64,000 nucleotides of DNA, from contig NZ_CP069396.1 of the NCBI RefSeq assembly GCF_016887565.1, forward strand, positions 10,894,001-10,958,000, read 5' to 3'. Shown piece after piece: positions 35,791 to 44,462 of this stretch. Below the pieces are notes generated by a model. It was not told the origin of the DNA. It worked only from the letters and a program-made list of their open reading frames with translations, and made no database searches. The position numbers and the translations under genes were made by a program. Position 1 is the first letter of the stretch, and every line of letters begins with the position of its first letter. This stretch comes from Archangium violaceum. GTDB lineage: Bacteria > Myxococcota > Myxococcia > Myxococcales > Myxococcaceae.

Positions 35791-36477
35791 TCACGGGCAA
35801 TACGGGCACGACACCGTCGCCTCGAGCGAATCGTAGACGAGGCAGTTCTGGTCCGCGGCGCTGTTGTTCTTCTGCTGGCATCGGTAGTTCCACACGGATG
35901 CGCACTGCGTGTAGACCTGAGCATCGCCGGTGGGCCCCTGGTAGGTGGACGTGCACACGCCGGAGCCGCCCGAGCTTCCACCCGGGACGGTGCAGCTGTT
36001 GGGATCGGTGCTGCTCGAGCAGTTGAAGCCGGAACAGGTGGTGCCGCTGCCCATCCACTTGCCCGAACAGCTGGAGGCCCCCGAGCGCTGCTCGCAGAGC
36101 ACACGGTTCAGGTTCGACGCGTAGTAGGCGCACGCGCCGGAGCCGCCGCCGGACGAGCCCGTTCCTCCCGAGGGCGTTCCCCAGCTCCACTCGGGCGTCC
36201 TCGGCTCCGAGTAGGTATCTTGGGAGGACGTGCCGTCCGGAAAGCCGACGTCCTCACACGTGTCGCCCGCGAAGTAGCCGCAGTAGTCCCAGTCCTCGCA
36301 CCAGAAGTCGCGGCACTGGTCCTCGCTGTCCTCCGAGCAGAAGTACACGTTCGAGCCGTGGACGCACGCGCCCTGCTCGAAGACGCCGCACCCCGGCAGG
36401 AGTACGATGCCGACGACCGCGAGGGACACGGCGAGTGCGGATGCGATGACCGGGAGATGGTGGGGTGATTGGCTCAT
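35791..36477 (-). CDS. Cys-rich lipoprotein of unknown function
   Basis: The N-terminus (SALAVSLAVVGIVLLPGC) is a lipoprotein signal with lipobox LPGC. The mature part has more than twenty Cys residues in two blocks: CSEDSEDQCRDFWCEDWDYC before, and SCSGKWMGSGTTCSGFNCSS after, a Ser/Gly/Thr-rich linker (TPSGGTGSSGGGSG). It ends TVSCPYCP. The cysteines probably form disulfides in the periplasm or on the surface. No family is recognised; similar small lipoproteins are frequent in myxobacteria. Start ATG at 36477. It may follow the GNAT gene (51 bases upstream) on one transcript. Confidence 0.75.
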   Translation of the reverse strand: MSQSPHHLPVIASALAVSLAVVGIVLLPGCGVFEQGACVHGSNVYFCSEDSEDQCRDFWCEDWDYCGYFAGDTCEDVGFPDGTSSQDTYSEPRTPEWSWGTPSGGTGSSGGGSGACAYYASNLNRVLCEQRSGASSCSGKWMGSGTTCSGFNCSSSTDPNSCTVPGGSSGGSGVCTSTYQGPTGDAQVYTQCASVWNYRCQQKNNSAADQNCLVYDSLEATVSCPYCP

Positions 36478-36528
36478 GCGGCGGAATGGTACTCCATCCG
36501 GAGCTCAACGCTTCCGAAGCTCGGTCAG

Positions 36529-37116
36529 CTACGGCGTCTGTCCGCCCGCCCGCGAGAGACTCCAGTCCCAGCCCACGACCGCCCACTCGTCCGTCTCATC
36601 CCTGTAGGTGTGGAGGGTCTGGAAGCCGACCCGCTCATGCGCCCGCAGCGAGCGGTGATTGCGGACGGAGACCTCTGTCACGATGAGGTCGAACCGCTGC
36701 TGATAGAGCTCGCGGTGCTCGTGGTAGAGCCGCTCGAACAGCCCCCTGCCACGGTGGGCCTTGTCGATGCAGATCTGCCCCATCACGTAGAAGCGGTGCT
36801 CCTTCAGGGGCTTGCCCCGGTACTCGAGCCGGTCCAGGAGCTCGAACATGGGCACCAGCACGGGCATCAAGTCACGGCACTCGCGCGGCATCATCAGGGC
36901 ATAGGCCACGAGCTCATGGCCCTGATGGGCGACGATGCTGGGAGCCAGGGCATGCATCCGCTCCAGCTCCGGCAGCTCGTGCCGCACGGTCACGAAGCCT
37001 TGCGAGCGCATCTCCTCCGCCGCCAGCTCCTGCTTCAGGTTCTTCCGCTGCAAGACCAGGATCTGCTCGAGCTCCGCTCGGTGTTGCACGGCGGAGACGC
37101 TGTAGGGGCTTTGCAT
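36529..37116 (-). CDS. GNAT-family N-acetyltransferase
   Basis: The product (195 residues from the ATG at 37116) has the GNAT pattern: ELVAYALMMPRECRDLMPVL, then motif A FYVMGQICIDKAHRGRGLFERLYHEH with the acetyl-CoA pyrophosphate loop HRGRGL, and the terminal NHRSLRAHERVGFQTLHTYRD. The open frame continues upstream to 37335, but that part contains no family sequence and would overlap the promoter region of the adenylation gene. The substrate is unknown. Divergent from the Dlt-like cassette. Confidence 0.85.
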   Translation of the reverse strand: MQSPYSVSAVQHRAELEQILVLQRKNLKQELAAEEMRSQGFVTVRHELPELERMHALAPSIVAHQGHELVAYALMMPRECRDLMPVLVPMFELLDRLEYRGKPLKEHRFYVMGQICIDKAHRGRGLFERLYHEHRELYQQRFDLIVTEVSVRNHRSLRAHERVGFQTLHTYRDETDEWAVVGWDWSLSRAGGQTP

Positions 37117-37302
37117 GCCCTGAAGATATACCAAAAAGGCATGCGTCGTCCCCGTCGGGAACTCAGCACTGCATCCAGTGGTCCCGAACACCAACGAACC
37201 ATCGCGGGAGATGCGCATGCGCCCATTTCGCTCCAGCCCTCTCGGGCAGCCCGGCGTTGGGAAGAATGCAACCTCGGACCGATTTGCCCAGGGGGGAAAC
37301 AC

Positions 37303-38970
37303 ATGCCGTGGAATGACACGGGCCGCGGCCGGCACCCAAACCTAGATTCCGCTTCGCGGCCCTCAGTCATCACCCCGCCAGACACGATGAACTACAATCT
37401 CGCGCTCCCGCTCCATCGCAACAGCATCGAGTCCCCGGACAGACTGGCGCTCTCGGCCGATGGCGAAGAGCTGACCTATCGCGAGCTGGCGACACTGGCC
37501 CGGCGGGTCGCGTGCGTCCTGGCCACCACGCTCGCTCCTGGTATCCAACATGAGCGGCAATGGCGTGTCGGAATCCTGGCATCGCGCAGCATCGAGGCCT
37601 GTATCGGTGTCCTCGGTGCGGCATGGTCTGGCGCGACGTATGTCCCCCTGGGTTCGAGACTTCCGGAAGAGCGGCTGCGGACCGTGCTCTCGCTGTGCCA
37701 CCTCGATGCCCTGATCACCGACGCCGAAGGCGCACGCCTGTTGTCGGAGCGCGTGCTCGAGGCCTGTCCCAACCTGCTCCTCGTGCCGGATCCGGCCGTC
37801 CTGAAGAAGACACCCGCGATGCGCGGCAAGTGGCTCCATGGGCTCCGGGCGTTGCCGGATGCCAGGGCGCTCGATGCCCCCGCCCACGTGTCGGCGGACG
37901 ATCTGGCCTACATCGAGTTCACCTCGGGAACGACCGGTGTTCCGAAAGGGGTGATGATCTCCGCGGGAGCCGTCCATCACTACCTGACGATGATGATGGA
38001 CCGCTACCGGTTCACGCCCGAAGACCGTCTCCCCGAGACCTGCGAGCTGAACTTCGACGTCTCGGTCCACGACATGTTCCTGACCTGGGGCGCTGGCGCG
38101 TCGCTGCATGTGCTGCCGCGCAACCAGATCATGAACTCGGTCAGATTCATCCGTGACAAGCAATTGACCGTCTGGGTCTCCGTTCCATCGATCATCGGGT
38201 TGGCGCAGCGGACACGGGCGCTGCGCCCGGGCGTGCTCCCCAGCCTCCGCTGCTCGATGTTTGGCGGTGAATCCCTGTCGGTGGCCGCCGCGAGGGCGTG
38301 GGCGGAAGCGGCGCCCAACAGTGTGATTGACAACCTATACGGGCCGACCGAAGCCACCGTCACCTGCACGGCACTGTGCTACAGCACGCATCCCATCCAG
38401 ACCCCCGGGCGCGATGTGATCGCGATCGGCATGCCCCTGCCCGGTACGCAAGTGGCGATCGTCGACGAGTCACTGAACTTCCTCGCCCCCGGCCAGGATG
38501 GAGAGCTGGCGATTAGCGGGCCACAGCTCGCGCGAGGCTACCTGGGAGAGCCCGAGCTCACGGAGTCCCGGTTTCCGACGATCAATGGCAAACGTTGGTA
38601 CCTGACGGGCGACCTTGCCCGCCGCGACGAAGCCGGTTGCCTGCATCACCTTGGCCGGGTCGACCATCAGGTCAAGATCCTGGGCCACCGGGTGGAGTTG
38701 GAGGAAGTCGAGGCGCACCTGCGCGTCGTCACCCAGGCCGGGTTCGTGGCCGCGCTGGCCTGGCCCATCCAAGGAGCCGCCCAGGGAATCGTCGCTTTCG
38801 TCAGCGGCGAGATGCCTCCCGTGCGGGATGTCCTCGCCCGGATGGCGCAGCGGCTGCCGGAGTACATGGTTCCTCATCGCATCGAGCGGCTCTCCGACAT
38901 GCCGCTCAGCCCGAACGGGAAGGTCGATCGCAAACAACTGCGGGGCCTGCTCGAGGAGGAGAGCCGATGA
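37303..38970 (+). CDS. Stand-alone amino-acid adenylation enzyme (DltA-like)
   Basis: A single A domain of about 530 residues with the full adenylation core: A3 YIEFTSGTTGVPKGVMI, A4 ELNFDVSVHDMF, A5 DNLYGPTEATVTC, A7 KRWYLTGDLARRD, A8 LGRVDHQVKILGHRVELEEV and A10 LSPNGKVDRKQL with the catalytic Lys. No condensation or carrier domain is fused. It would activate an amino acid as AMP ester and load the carrier protein encoded two genes downstream. ATG at 37303 has GGGGGG seven bases upstream; ATG at 37387 is an alternative closer to the domain start. Its stop overlaps the next start (ATGA). Substrate specificity cannot be read safely. Confidence 0.9.
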   Translation: MPWNDTGRGRHPNLDSASRPSVITPPDTMNYNLALPLHRNSIESPDRLALSADGEELTYRELATLARRVACVLATTLAPGIQHERQWRVGILASRSIEACIGVLGAAWSGATYVPLGSRLPEERLRTVLSLCHLDALITDAEGARLLSERVLEACPNLLLVPDPAVLKKTPAMRGKWLHGLRALPDARALDAPAHVSADDLAYIEFTSGTTGVPKGVMISAGAVHHYLTMMMDRYRFTPEDRLPETCELNFDVSVHDMFLTWGAGASLHVLPRNQIMNSVRFIRDKQLTVWVSVPSIIGLAQRTRALRPGVLPSLRCSMFGGESLSVAAARAWAEAAPNSVIDNLYGPTEATVTCTALCYSTHPIQTPGRDVIAIGMPLPGTQVAIVDESLNFLAPGQDGELAISGPQLARGYLGEPELTESRFPTINGKRWYLTGDLARRDEAGCLHHLGRVDHQVKILGHRVELEEVEAHLRVVTQAGFVAALAWPIQGAAQGIVAFVSGEMPPVRDVLARMAQRLPEYMVPHRIERLSDMPLSPNGKVDRKQLRGLLEEESR

Positions 38971-40457
38971 GCGCCACCCTGACTTCCGGCGCGGCCGTTC
39001 CGGCGAAGGCACTGGAGAGCGGGCAATCCGGCATCCGGCGCCTCTTCGCGGTGGAGGCCCAGCCCCGGATCGTCGAGCTCTCGCGGACGACCCTCGGCCG
39101 CCTGCTGATCATCCTGGGCTTCGGGACGCTGCTGTCCCTTCAATACTCCTGGCGGTACTGGCTTCCGGTGATGCTCGGCGCCGCCGCATGCGCGTATGTC
39201 GCGGAGCATCGGATGAAGCTGGTCGCGTTATCGACCTTCGCCGTGCTCGCACTCGGTCCCTTGTGGTTCAACTCGCTCGACGCCGTGGGGGGGCTGGCGA
39301 AGAACGCGGGCATCGAACATCCGAAGGCCGTTCTCTTCCTGGGGTATGGCGCCACGCTCGCGGTCTTCGGGCTCGCGACCGCGCTGCTAGCGCTCCACCG
39401 GCGGTTCATCGACTCGAAGCTCGCGCATTGGCCGGTACTCCTGTTGCTGGGCATTTTCTCGCTCCTCGTGGCGGCCGCGACCGCCACCACGGGCCGTGTC
39501 GAAGGAATCGCGTTGTGGGCGCTGGCCATGACGCTGGGGGCCTACTTCTGGTTCATCTGCTACGCGCTACGCGACCAGGGCTCCAGGAAACCGGTCTCCG
39601 TGGTCGAGCACCTCGGACTGTTCCGGCCGTTCTGGGGCTCGACCAGCGTTTCCTTTGGAAAGGGCGCGGCCTATCTGGCGAGATTCGAGGCCAGGACCGC
39701 CGAGGAGCTGGCGGTGACCCAGCTCAAGGGCCTCAAGCTGCTGCTCTGGGCGCGCGTGCTCCTGTACGCCCGGGAGGCATGGAGCACCCTTGTCCACCAG
39801 GAGCTGGGTATTCCCTGGTTCGCCGAGGCCATCGCCTGGCTCACCGGGGGAAGGAGCTTCAGTCCATGGACCGGCTGGGCGAGCCTGGTGCTCTCCAGCG
39901 TCGACCTCGCCCTGGGGATGGCGATCTTCAGCCATACGATCATCGGCTCGGCCCGGATCGCGGGATTCCGGCTGCCGCGGAACATGTGGCGTCCCCTGGA
40001 GGCACGCTCGCTCGCGGAGTTCTGGAACCGGTATTACTTCTACTTCAAGGAGTTGCTGGCCGACTTCTTCTTCTATCCGACCTTCCTGCGGTGCTTCAAA
40101 CGTCACCCCCGGTTGCGGATGTTCTTCGCCACCTTCATGGCCGCCGGAGTGGGCAACGCGCTCTTCCACTTCATGCGGGAGATCGACGAGGTCATCAAAC
40201 ACGGCTGGTATGGCGCGGTGGCCGGATACCAGAGCTACCTGTTCTATTGTCTGGTTCTGGCGCTGGGGGTGGGGATTTCACAGAGCCGCCAGAGGAAGAG
40301 TCGACCCGGCGGTTCGTTCGTCAGGCATTGGGTGCTTCCTTGCACCGGAGTCTGGCTCTTCTTCCTGGTTCTGTATGTCTTCGGACATGAAGACAGAACG
40401 CTCTCCCTGTCGGAACGCTTCAGATTCCTGTTCTTCATTTGTGGAGGGGCGACATGA
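38967..40457 (+). CDS. MBOAT-like polytopic membrane protein (DltB-like)
   Basis: A 496-residue protein with about ten membrane helices (LLIILGFGTLLSLQYSWRYW, AVLFLGYGATLAVFGLATAL, WPVLLLLGIFSLLVAAATAT). Near residue 348 is SLAEFWNRYYFYFKELLADF, which resembles the MBOAT signature. A His lies in a downstream hydrophobic segment (GVGNALFHFMREI, about residue 398) where MBOAT enzymes place the catalytic His. The position between an adenylation enzyme and a carrier protein, with ATGA overlaps on both sides, mirrors dltA-dltB-dltC. By analogy it would move the activated amino acid from carrier to an extracytoplasmic acceptor. The sequence match is weak, so the MBOAT call rests partly on context. 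Confidence 0.72.
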   Translation: MSATLTSGAAVPAKALESGQSGIRRLFAVEAQPRIVELSRTTLGRLLIILGFGTLLSLQYSWRYWLPVMLGAAACAYVAEHRMKLVALSTFAVLALGPLWFNSLDAVGGLAKNAGIEHPKAVLFLGYGATLAVFGLATALLALHRRFIDSKLAHWPVLLLLGIFSLLVAAATATTGRVEGIALWALAMTLGAYFWFICYALRDQGSRKPVSVVEHLGLFRPFWGSTSVSFGKGAAYLARFEARTAEELAVTQLKGLKLLLWARVLLYAREAWSTLVHQELGIPWFAEAIAWLTGGRSFSPWTGWASLVLSSVDLALGMAIFSHTIIGSARIAGFRLPRNMWRPLEARSLAEFWNRYYFYFKELLADFFFYPTFLRCFKRHPRLRMFFATFMAAGVGNALFHFMREIDEVIKHGWYGAVAGYQSYLFYCLVLALGVGISQSRQRKSRPGGSFVRHWVLPCTGVWLFFLVLYVFGHEDRTLSLSERFRFLFFICGGAT

Positions 40458-40735
40458 GCGGTGATGCGAAACAGAAAATCCGGGGCTTCATCGCCGGACT
40501 GCTGGAGGGGCATGCCGGCAACACGGACTTCTCGGACTCCGAATCGCTGTTCCAGAGCGGACGACTGGACTCGATGTCGGCCGTGGAGCTGGTGACGTTC
40601 CTCGAAACGGAGTTCGGAATCGATTTCGCCTACGTCGACTTCGACATCGCGATGTTCGATTCGGTCGATTTGATCGAAGGATTCGTCGCCCCGATGCCGC
40701 GTCCAGCGGCGGGAGGCATGTCGGCCAGGCGTTGA
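40454..40735 (+). CDS. Acyl/aminoacyl carrier protein (DltC-like)
   Basis: A 93-residue carrier protein with the phosphopantetheine attachment Ser40 in LFQSGRLDSMSAVELVTFLE, followed by FGIDFAYVDFDIAMFDSVDL. The LDSM motif and length resemble DltC more than fatty-acid ACPs (which usually have DSL). The start overlaps the stop of the membrane protein (ATGA), and GGAGGGG lies upstream. It is predicted to receive the aminoacyl group from the adenylation enzyme at 37303-38970. Confidence 0.88.
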   Translation: MSGDAKQKIRGFIAGLLEGHAGNTDFSDSESLFQSGRLDSMSAVELVTFLETEFGIDFAYVDFDIAMFDSVDLIEGFVAPMPRPAAGGMSARR

Positions 40736-40737
40736 GG

Positions 40738-40842
40738 GGGAGCGACGCGGAGACGCTACGCGCCGATTGCCGCGCCGGGATTCAGCCGCTGAAGGAGAGG
40801 ACGCCGCGAGTCGAGGGCGGCCTCATCACCACGCTCGGCTAG
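40738..40842 (+). pseudogene. Possible C-terminal coding remnant
   Basis: Directly after the carrier gene a frame without a start reads SDAETLRADCRAGIQPLKER then TPRVEGGLITTLG and a TAG stop. Third positions are nearly all G or C, as in real genes here. No family is recognised, and chance cannot be excluded at this length. Confidence 0.3.
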
Positions 40843-40861
40843 ACAGGCCCTTCTGCCGTGC

Positions 40862-41266
40862 CTAGTCGTCCTGGGTGAGGTACTTCAGCAGTTCGTCCTC
40901 GTCCTTGGAGATCATCCGTTCGAAGCCATCGGTCCGGGCGTGGCGTTGGATCTGCATCAGTCCCACGTTGCTGCGCACGAGCACGCCGACCTTCCGGAAG
41001 CCGCCGGTCCAGCGAGGGCGGTGGTGGCGCTCCATGACGGCTTCGAACTCGGGATCGTTCCGGCCGGGGCCAGCCCGGAGATCGGCGAGCAGTGCGTACC
41101 GCGAGCGCCCCAGTGCATCCAGGGCGGCACCGAGCCGCGCGAAGATGCCGTCGAGCTCCTCGAGTGAGGCGAAGGGTGTGCTGCTGCGAACGGTGCGGAC
41201 GATGCTCCTCCGCTCGTCGACGAGGACGGTGAAGTACGCGTCCTGGAAGACCTGCTTGTCTGTCAT
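40862..41266 (-). CDS. STAS-like small cytosolic protein
   Basis: The 134-residue product (ATG at 41266, GGAG eight bases upstream) has the strand-helix alternation of STAS/SpoIIAA-like proteins: AYFTVLVDERRSIVRTVRSS, LDGIFARLGAALDALGRSRY, LLADLRAGPGRNDPEFEAVM, KVGVLVRSNVGLMQIQRHAR. It ends in an acidic tail KDEDELLKYLTQDD. It resembles 23540-23953 in layout. It is preceded by a small CxxC gene on the same strand. Function unknown. Confidence 0.75.
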   Translation of the reverse strand: MTDKQVFQDAYFTVLVDERRSIVRTVRSSTPFASLEELDGIFARLGAALDALGRSRYALLADLRAGPGRNDPEFEAVMERHHRPRWTGGFRKVGVLVRSNVGLMQIQRHARTDGFERMISKDEDELLKYLTQDD

Positions 41267-41298
41267 GGGGCTTGCTCCGGTTACGTGGACAGTAGGGT

Positions 41299-41493
41299 TC
41301 ACCGTAGCTCGCGCTCACGGAGCGAGGCCTGGACGAAGGCATCGAGGAAGCCCAGGTGCCGGTGATCGGCATTCAGCGGGAGCACGAGCGCGGTCCGCTC
41401 GCACCTCGAACAGACGACCCGCAACTCGTCGAGGAAGGTGCCCCACCACTGCCCGGCGGCCTGGAAACGTTCCTTCTGGGTCTGTGTGTGCAT
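41299..41493 (-). CDS. Small CxxC protein, hypothetical
   Basis: The 64-residue frame reads MHTQTQKERFQAAGQWWGTF, then LDELRVVCSRCERTALVLPL and NADHRHLGFLDAFVQASLRE. One CxxC pair and a DHRHLGFL segment suggest a small metal-binding or regulatory protein. GC3 bias fits coding. ATG at 41493 lies 32 bases before the STAS-like gene's transcript frame, so the two may be co-expressed. The family is not recognised and the ribosome site is weak. Confidence 0.5.
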   Translation of the reverse strand: MHTQTQKERFQAAGQWWGTFLDELRVVCSRCERTALVLPLNADHRHLGFLDAFVQASLRERELR

Positions 41494-41779
41494 GGTGGGC
41501 TCGAACACTCCCCCTGCCCTCAATCCATCCAGCGCCGGAGCCCGTGCGGAGTGGCATCGCAGAGCGGACTATACTGAGTCCTCCCTGGAATGCACCAGCC
41601 AGTCCATTCACAATCGAAGACGGCGATGCGGCATGCTCGGACTCCGAGAATCTTGGGAAGGTCTTCACAGGCCGCACGGCCAGGGAGAGTGCTTGCCGGG
41701 GTTGACGCGGCTGTGTTCTTTTGAGTGCCCGGCGGACCGGGACAATGCACCGCCGCGATGGGCAAGGAGAGCAAGAGCC

Positions 41780-42730
41780 ATGCTGATACTCCCCGGCGGT
41801 CGCGTCATTCGCGTGCCAAGCGCCACGATTCCGTTCGAGCTCTTCGGGATGAAGATCTCCGTCACCACCACGGGAGGCGGCGCGAAGGTCAGCGTCAAGC
41901 TCGATGATGTCGGCAAATACATCGCGCGAGAGTACCTCGGCCGGATCTTCCCAACTTCGGCGTTGACCGATCTGATCAATTCCTATCTGGATATCAAATT
42001 CAAATGCAACGCCTCGCTCAGCTATAATTTCAAGAAGCCCAAGCGGGAAGGGGTGGGCGGTCTGCTATCCACCATGGTGAACAACGGCCTGGGGGAACTC
42101 CAGGACGCGATGTGGGGAGAGTATACGGGAGCCCAGCTGGAGATCTGGAACACGAAGGATGACCTGACTGGCGGCGTGCGTCCGTGGCGGCCGACCGATC
42201 CGATCCGGACCTGTGCGATGAAGCTCGTCGGTACGTTGGCCATCACGCCCAAGACCGGATGGGTGCCCTTCAACGGCCAGCTCAAGATCCTCTACTCGGC
42301 CGTTTACGAAGAGTACATCGACCGCATCGAGATTCACCTCGCCGATATCTCGATCGCCGGCGGCCTCAAGTTCAGCCCTGACTGGAGCATACCGTTCACC
42401 CGGCCCACGACGGTACTGGAGGGCCAGGATCCCTTCGCCCTCCAGTATCCCACGAGCGGTACGATGGCCCTGCCCTCACGTCCTCCGCAGAAGCGCCGCG
42501 GCGATGACATCCAATCCGCCATTCCAGTGAAAGGCAGCGTCAAGCTCAAGCAGGTGTCGCTGAAGGAAGAGCTCAACGCCGCCACGTTCACCTACAATCG
42601 CCGAACCGGCACCTATGGCTTCTCCAGCATCGGTGAGCAGCAGTTCCGGGTCCTGGTGTCGCTCGTGCTGCTGTTCTTCTTCCACTTCACGTGCTCGTAC
42701 ACGAATCTCTCCAAGGATCGTGAGTGGTAG
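41780..42730 (+). CDS. Unrecognised protein with C-terminal membrane anchor
   Basis: A 316-residue protein with no recognised family. It starts MLILPGGRVIRVPSATIPFE after AAGGAG and is rich in beta strands (KISVTTTGGGAKVSVKLDDV, CAMKLVGTLAITPKTGWVPF, LKILYSAVYEEYIDRIEIHL). It ends in a hydrophobic helix (FRVLVSLVLLFFFHFTCSYT) followed by a short polar tail, so it would be tail-anchored. Several codons are AT-ending (AAATTCAAATGC, AGCTATAATTTC near 41995-42030), unlike neighbours, which hints at foreign origin. It lies in an area with gene and IS remnants. Confidence 0.72.
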   Translation: MLILPGGRVIRVPSATIPFELFGMKISVTTTGGGAKVSVKLDDVGKYIAREYLGRIFPTSALTDLINSYLDIKFKCNASLSYNFKKPKREGVGGLLSTMVNNGLGELQDAMWGEYTGAQLEIWNTKDDLTGGVRPWRPTDPIRTCAMKLVGTLAITPKTGWVPFNGQLKILYSAVYEEYIDRIEIHLADISIAGGLKFSPDWSIPFTRPTTVLEGQDPFALQYPTSGTMALPSRPPQKRRGDDIQSAIPVKGSVKLKQVSLKEELNAATFTYNRRTGTYGFSSIGEQQFRVLVSLVLLFFFHFTCSYTNLSKDREW

Positions 42731-42756
42731 GGGCCACCGGAAGGCAGCGAGGCCCC
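42730..42756. terminator. Possible terminator hairpin
   Basis: GGGGCC (42730-42735) pairs with GGCCCC (42751-42756) directly at the stop codon of the preceding gene; loop 15 bases, no T-tract. Confidence 0.35.
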
Positions 42757-42934
42757 GCTCAGAAGCTCAGGATGGGGGGCGGGAAGCCCACCGCCGCTCC
42801 CCGCACCAGGCTCGGCGAGCCGGCTGAGGGCATTTCCCCTCCCTTCGGTGGGGGCGATGTCGCGGCGTGGCTTGGTACTCCCCATCCGTTGCGGTTCTGA
42901 CTGCAACGCTGACTCGTCCTGAGGAGGTCCGACC

Positions 42935-44179
42935 ATGGCTACCCTGCAAGTGGGCGCGAGCCTGAACCGATGGTGCGCTCGAGCCGTTTCGTTGTTCGCC
43001 GCCGTATCGATGTGGGTCTCATTCAGTGCCGCCGCCCAGACGCCGATGCGCGACGTCCTGCTGGTCGGCAACAACTGGGACGGGACCGCCGACGTCATTG
43101 ACGTGCAGACCTACCAGCGGCTTCGCCGCATCAACGTGGTTCCGGACCATGGCGAGCGGATGACGGAAATCATGCTCGACCCCGCGCGCCTGACGTACTT
43201 CCTGCTCATCCGCGAGCAAGTGGGCGAGGGCCACGATCAGTTCGTGGATGACATGTTCGCCTCGAAGGACGGGCAGGTCATCTACGTCTCGCGACCCAGC
43301 TTCGCGGACGTCGTTGCCATCAATCTGAGCACCGGCAAGATCCGCTGGCGGACGCGGGTCGACGGTCAGCGCGCCGACCACATGGCCATCTCGCCGGATG
43401 GTACCCGGCTCGCCGTCTCGGCCTCGACGGCGAACCGCGTGAACATCATCGACACCGCCACGGGGAACATCGTCGGCTCCTTCTCCGCGGGGGACAGCCC
43501 GCACGAGAACAACTACTCCCGCGACGGCAGCAAGATCTTCAATGCCAGCATCGGCTTCGTCTACACGCCGTTCGATACCCCAGAGATGGACGGCACCAAG
43601 GGTAATCGCATCTTCCAGATCGTCGATGCGAACACGCTGCAGGTCCTCAAGAGGCTGAACATGCGCCAGAAGCTTGCCGCGATCGGGATGCCCGACATGA
43701 GCGCGGCGGTCCGGCCGATGGCGCTGTCCCCCGACGAGCGGTTCCTCTACTTCCAGGTGTCGTTCTTCCACGGTTTCGTGGAGTACGACCTGGAGGAGGA
43801 TCGCGTGACGCGGCTTGCCCACCTGCCGGTCTCCGAGGAGGCCCAAGCGCTGCGCCGCGACCAGTACATCCTCGACTCCGCCCACCACGGACTCGCGATG
43901 AGCGGCGATGGGACCAAGCTCTGCGTGGCGGGAACGATGTCCAACTACGCGGCGATCGTCTCACGCGAGACGCTCCGCTACCGCATCCACCCGCTCGGCG
44001 CGCGGACCTACTGGGCGACGAGCAGCACCGACGGAAACTACTGCTATGTCTCGGTGGCTGGCGACGACACCGTGTCGGTCATCTCCTACGCGACCGAGCA
44101 GGAGGTGGCCCGCATCCCCGTCGGCGACCACCCGCAGCGTGCGCGCACCGCGAAACTCGCGGCGTCGCTCTTCCCCTGA
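42935..44179 (+). CDS. Exported YVTN/YncE-type beta-propeller protein
   Basis: A signal peptide (AVSLFAAVSMWVSFSAAAQ) is followed by a seven-blade propeller with YncE/YVTN motifs: VLLVGNNWDGTADVIDVQTY, DGQVIYVSRPSFADVVAINL, SPDGTRLAVSASTANRVNII, DSPHENNYSRDGSKIFNASI and CYVSVAGDDTVSVISYATEQ. Such proteins act in the periplasm, often as binding scaffolds; no ligand can be named. The ATG at 42935 is preceded by GAGGAGG. It stands alone, followed by degraded sequence. Confidence 0.88.
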   Translation: MATLQVGASLNRWCARAVSLFAAVSMWVSFSAAAQTPMRDVLLVGNNWDGTADVIDVQTYQRLRRINVVPDHGERMTEIMLDPARLTYFLLIREQVGEGHDQFVDDMFASKDGQVIYVSRPSFADVVAINLSTGKIRWRTRVDGQRADHMAISPDGTRLAVSASTANRVNIIDTATGNIVGSFSAGDSPHENNYSRDGSKIFNASIGFVYTPFDTPEMDGTKGNRIFQIVDANTLQVLKRLNMRQKLAAIGMPDMSAAVRPMALSPDERFLYFQVSFFHGFVEYDLEEDRVTRLAHLPVSEEAQALRRDQYILDSAHHGLAMSGDGTKLCVAGTMSNYAAIVSRETLRYRIHPLGARTYWATSSTDGNYCYVSVAGDDTVSVISYATEQEVARIPVGDHPQRARTAKLAASLFP

Positions 44180-44239
44180 AGAACTGGCAGAAGAGGGCCC
44201 GGACCGGTGAGTGGTCGGGTAGGCCAGGGAGGTCACCCT

Positions 44240-44451
44240 CCCCGGCCCCCCACGGGTCGACCCTGTGCAATGGGAGCGAGCCGCGGCAGGGCAACTGCGA
44301 CTCCTGGGTGACCGGGTATGAGCAGGCGGGCGCCTACGTCATCACGGCCACGAGCGCCGACGGCCAGCGCGCCGCGCGGCAATCCGTCTCGGTGGACGAT
44401 GGCAAGTGCCACGTCCAGTCCCAGAGCGTGACGCTCACCCTTCCGGACTGA
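44240..44451 (+). pseudogene. C-terminal remnant of an exported protein
   Basis: An open frame without a start codon reads TLCNGSEPRQGNCDSWVTGY, EQAGAYVITATSADGQRAAR and SVSVDDGKCHVQSQSVTLTL, ending in PD and TGA at 44451. This resembles the carboxypeptidase-regulatory-like (beta-sandwich) C-terminus of myxobacterial lipoproteins. The N-terminal part is missing, so it is judged a truncated relic. Confidence 0.5.
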
Positions 44452-44462
44452 GCCACCGCCGC

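Noticed and set aside
40839-41372. 177-codon minus frame overlapping the STAS-like gene
   Set aside because: Arg/Pro-rich and out of frame with the better-supported gene at 40862-41266.
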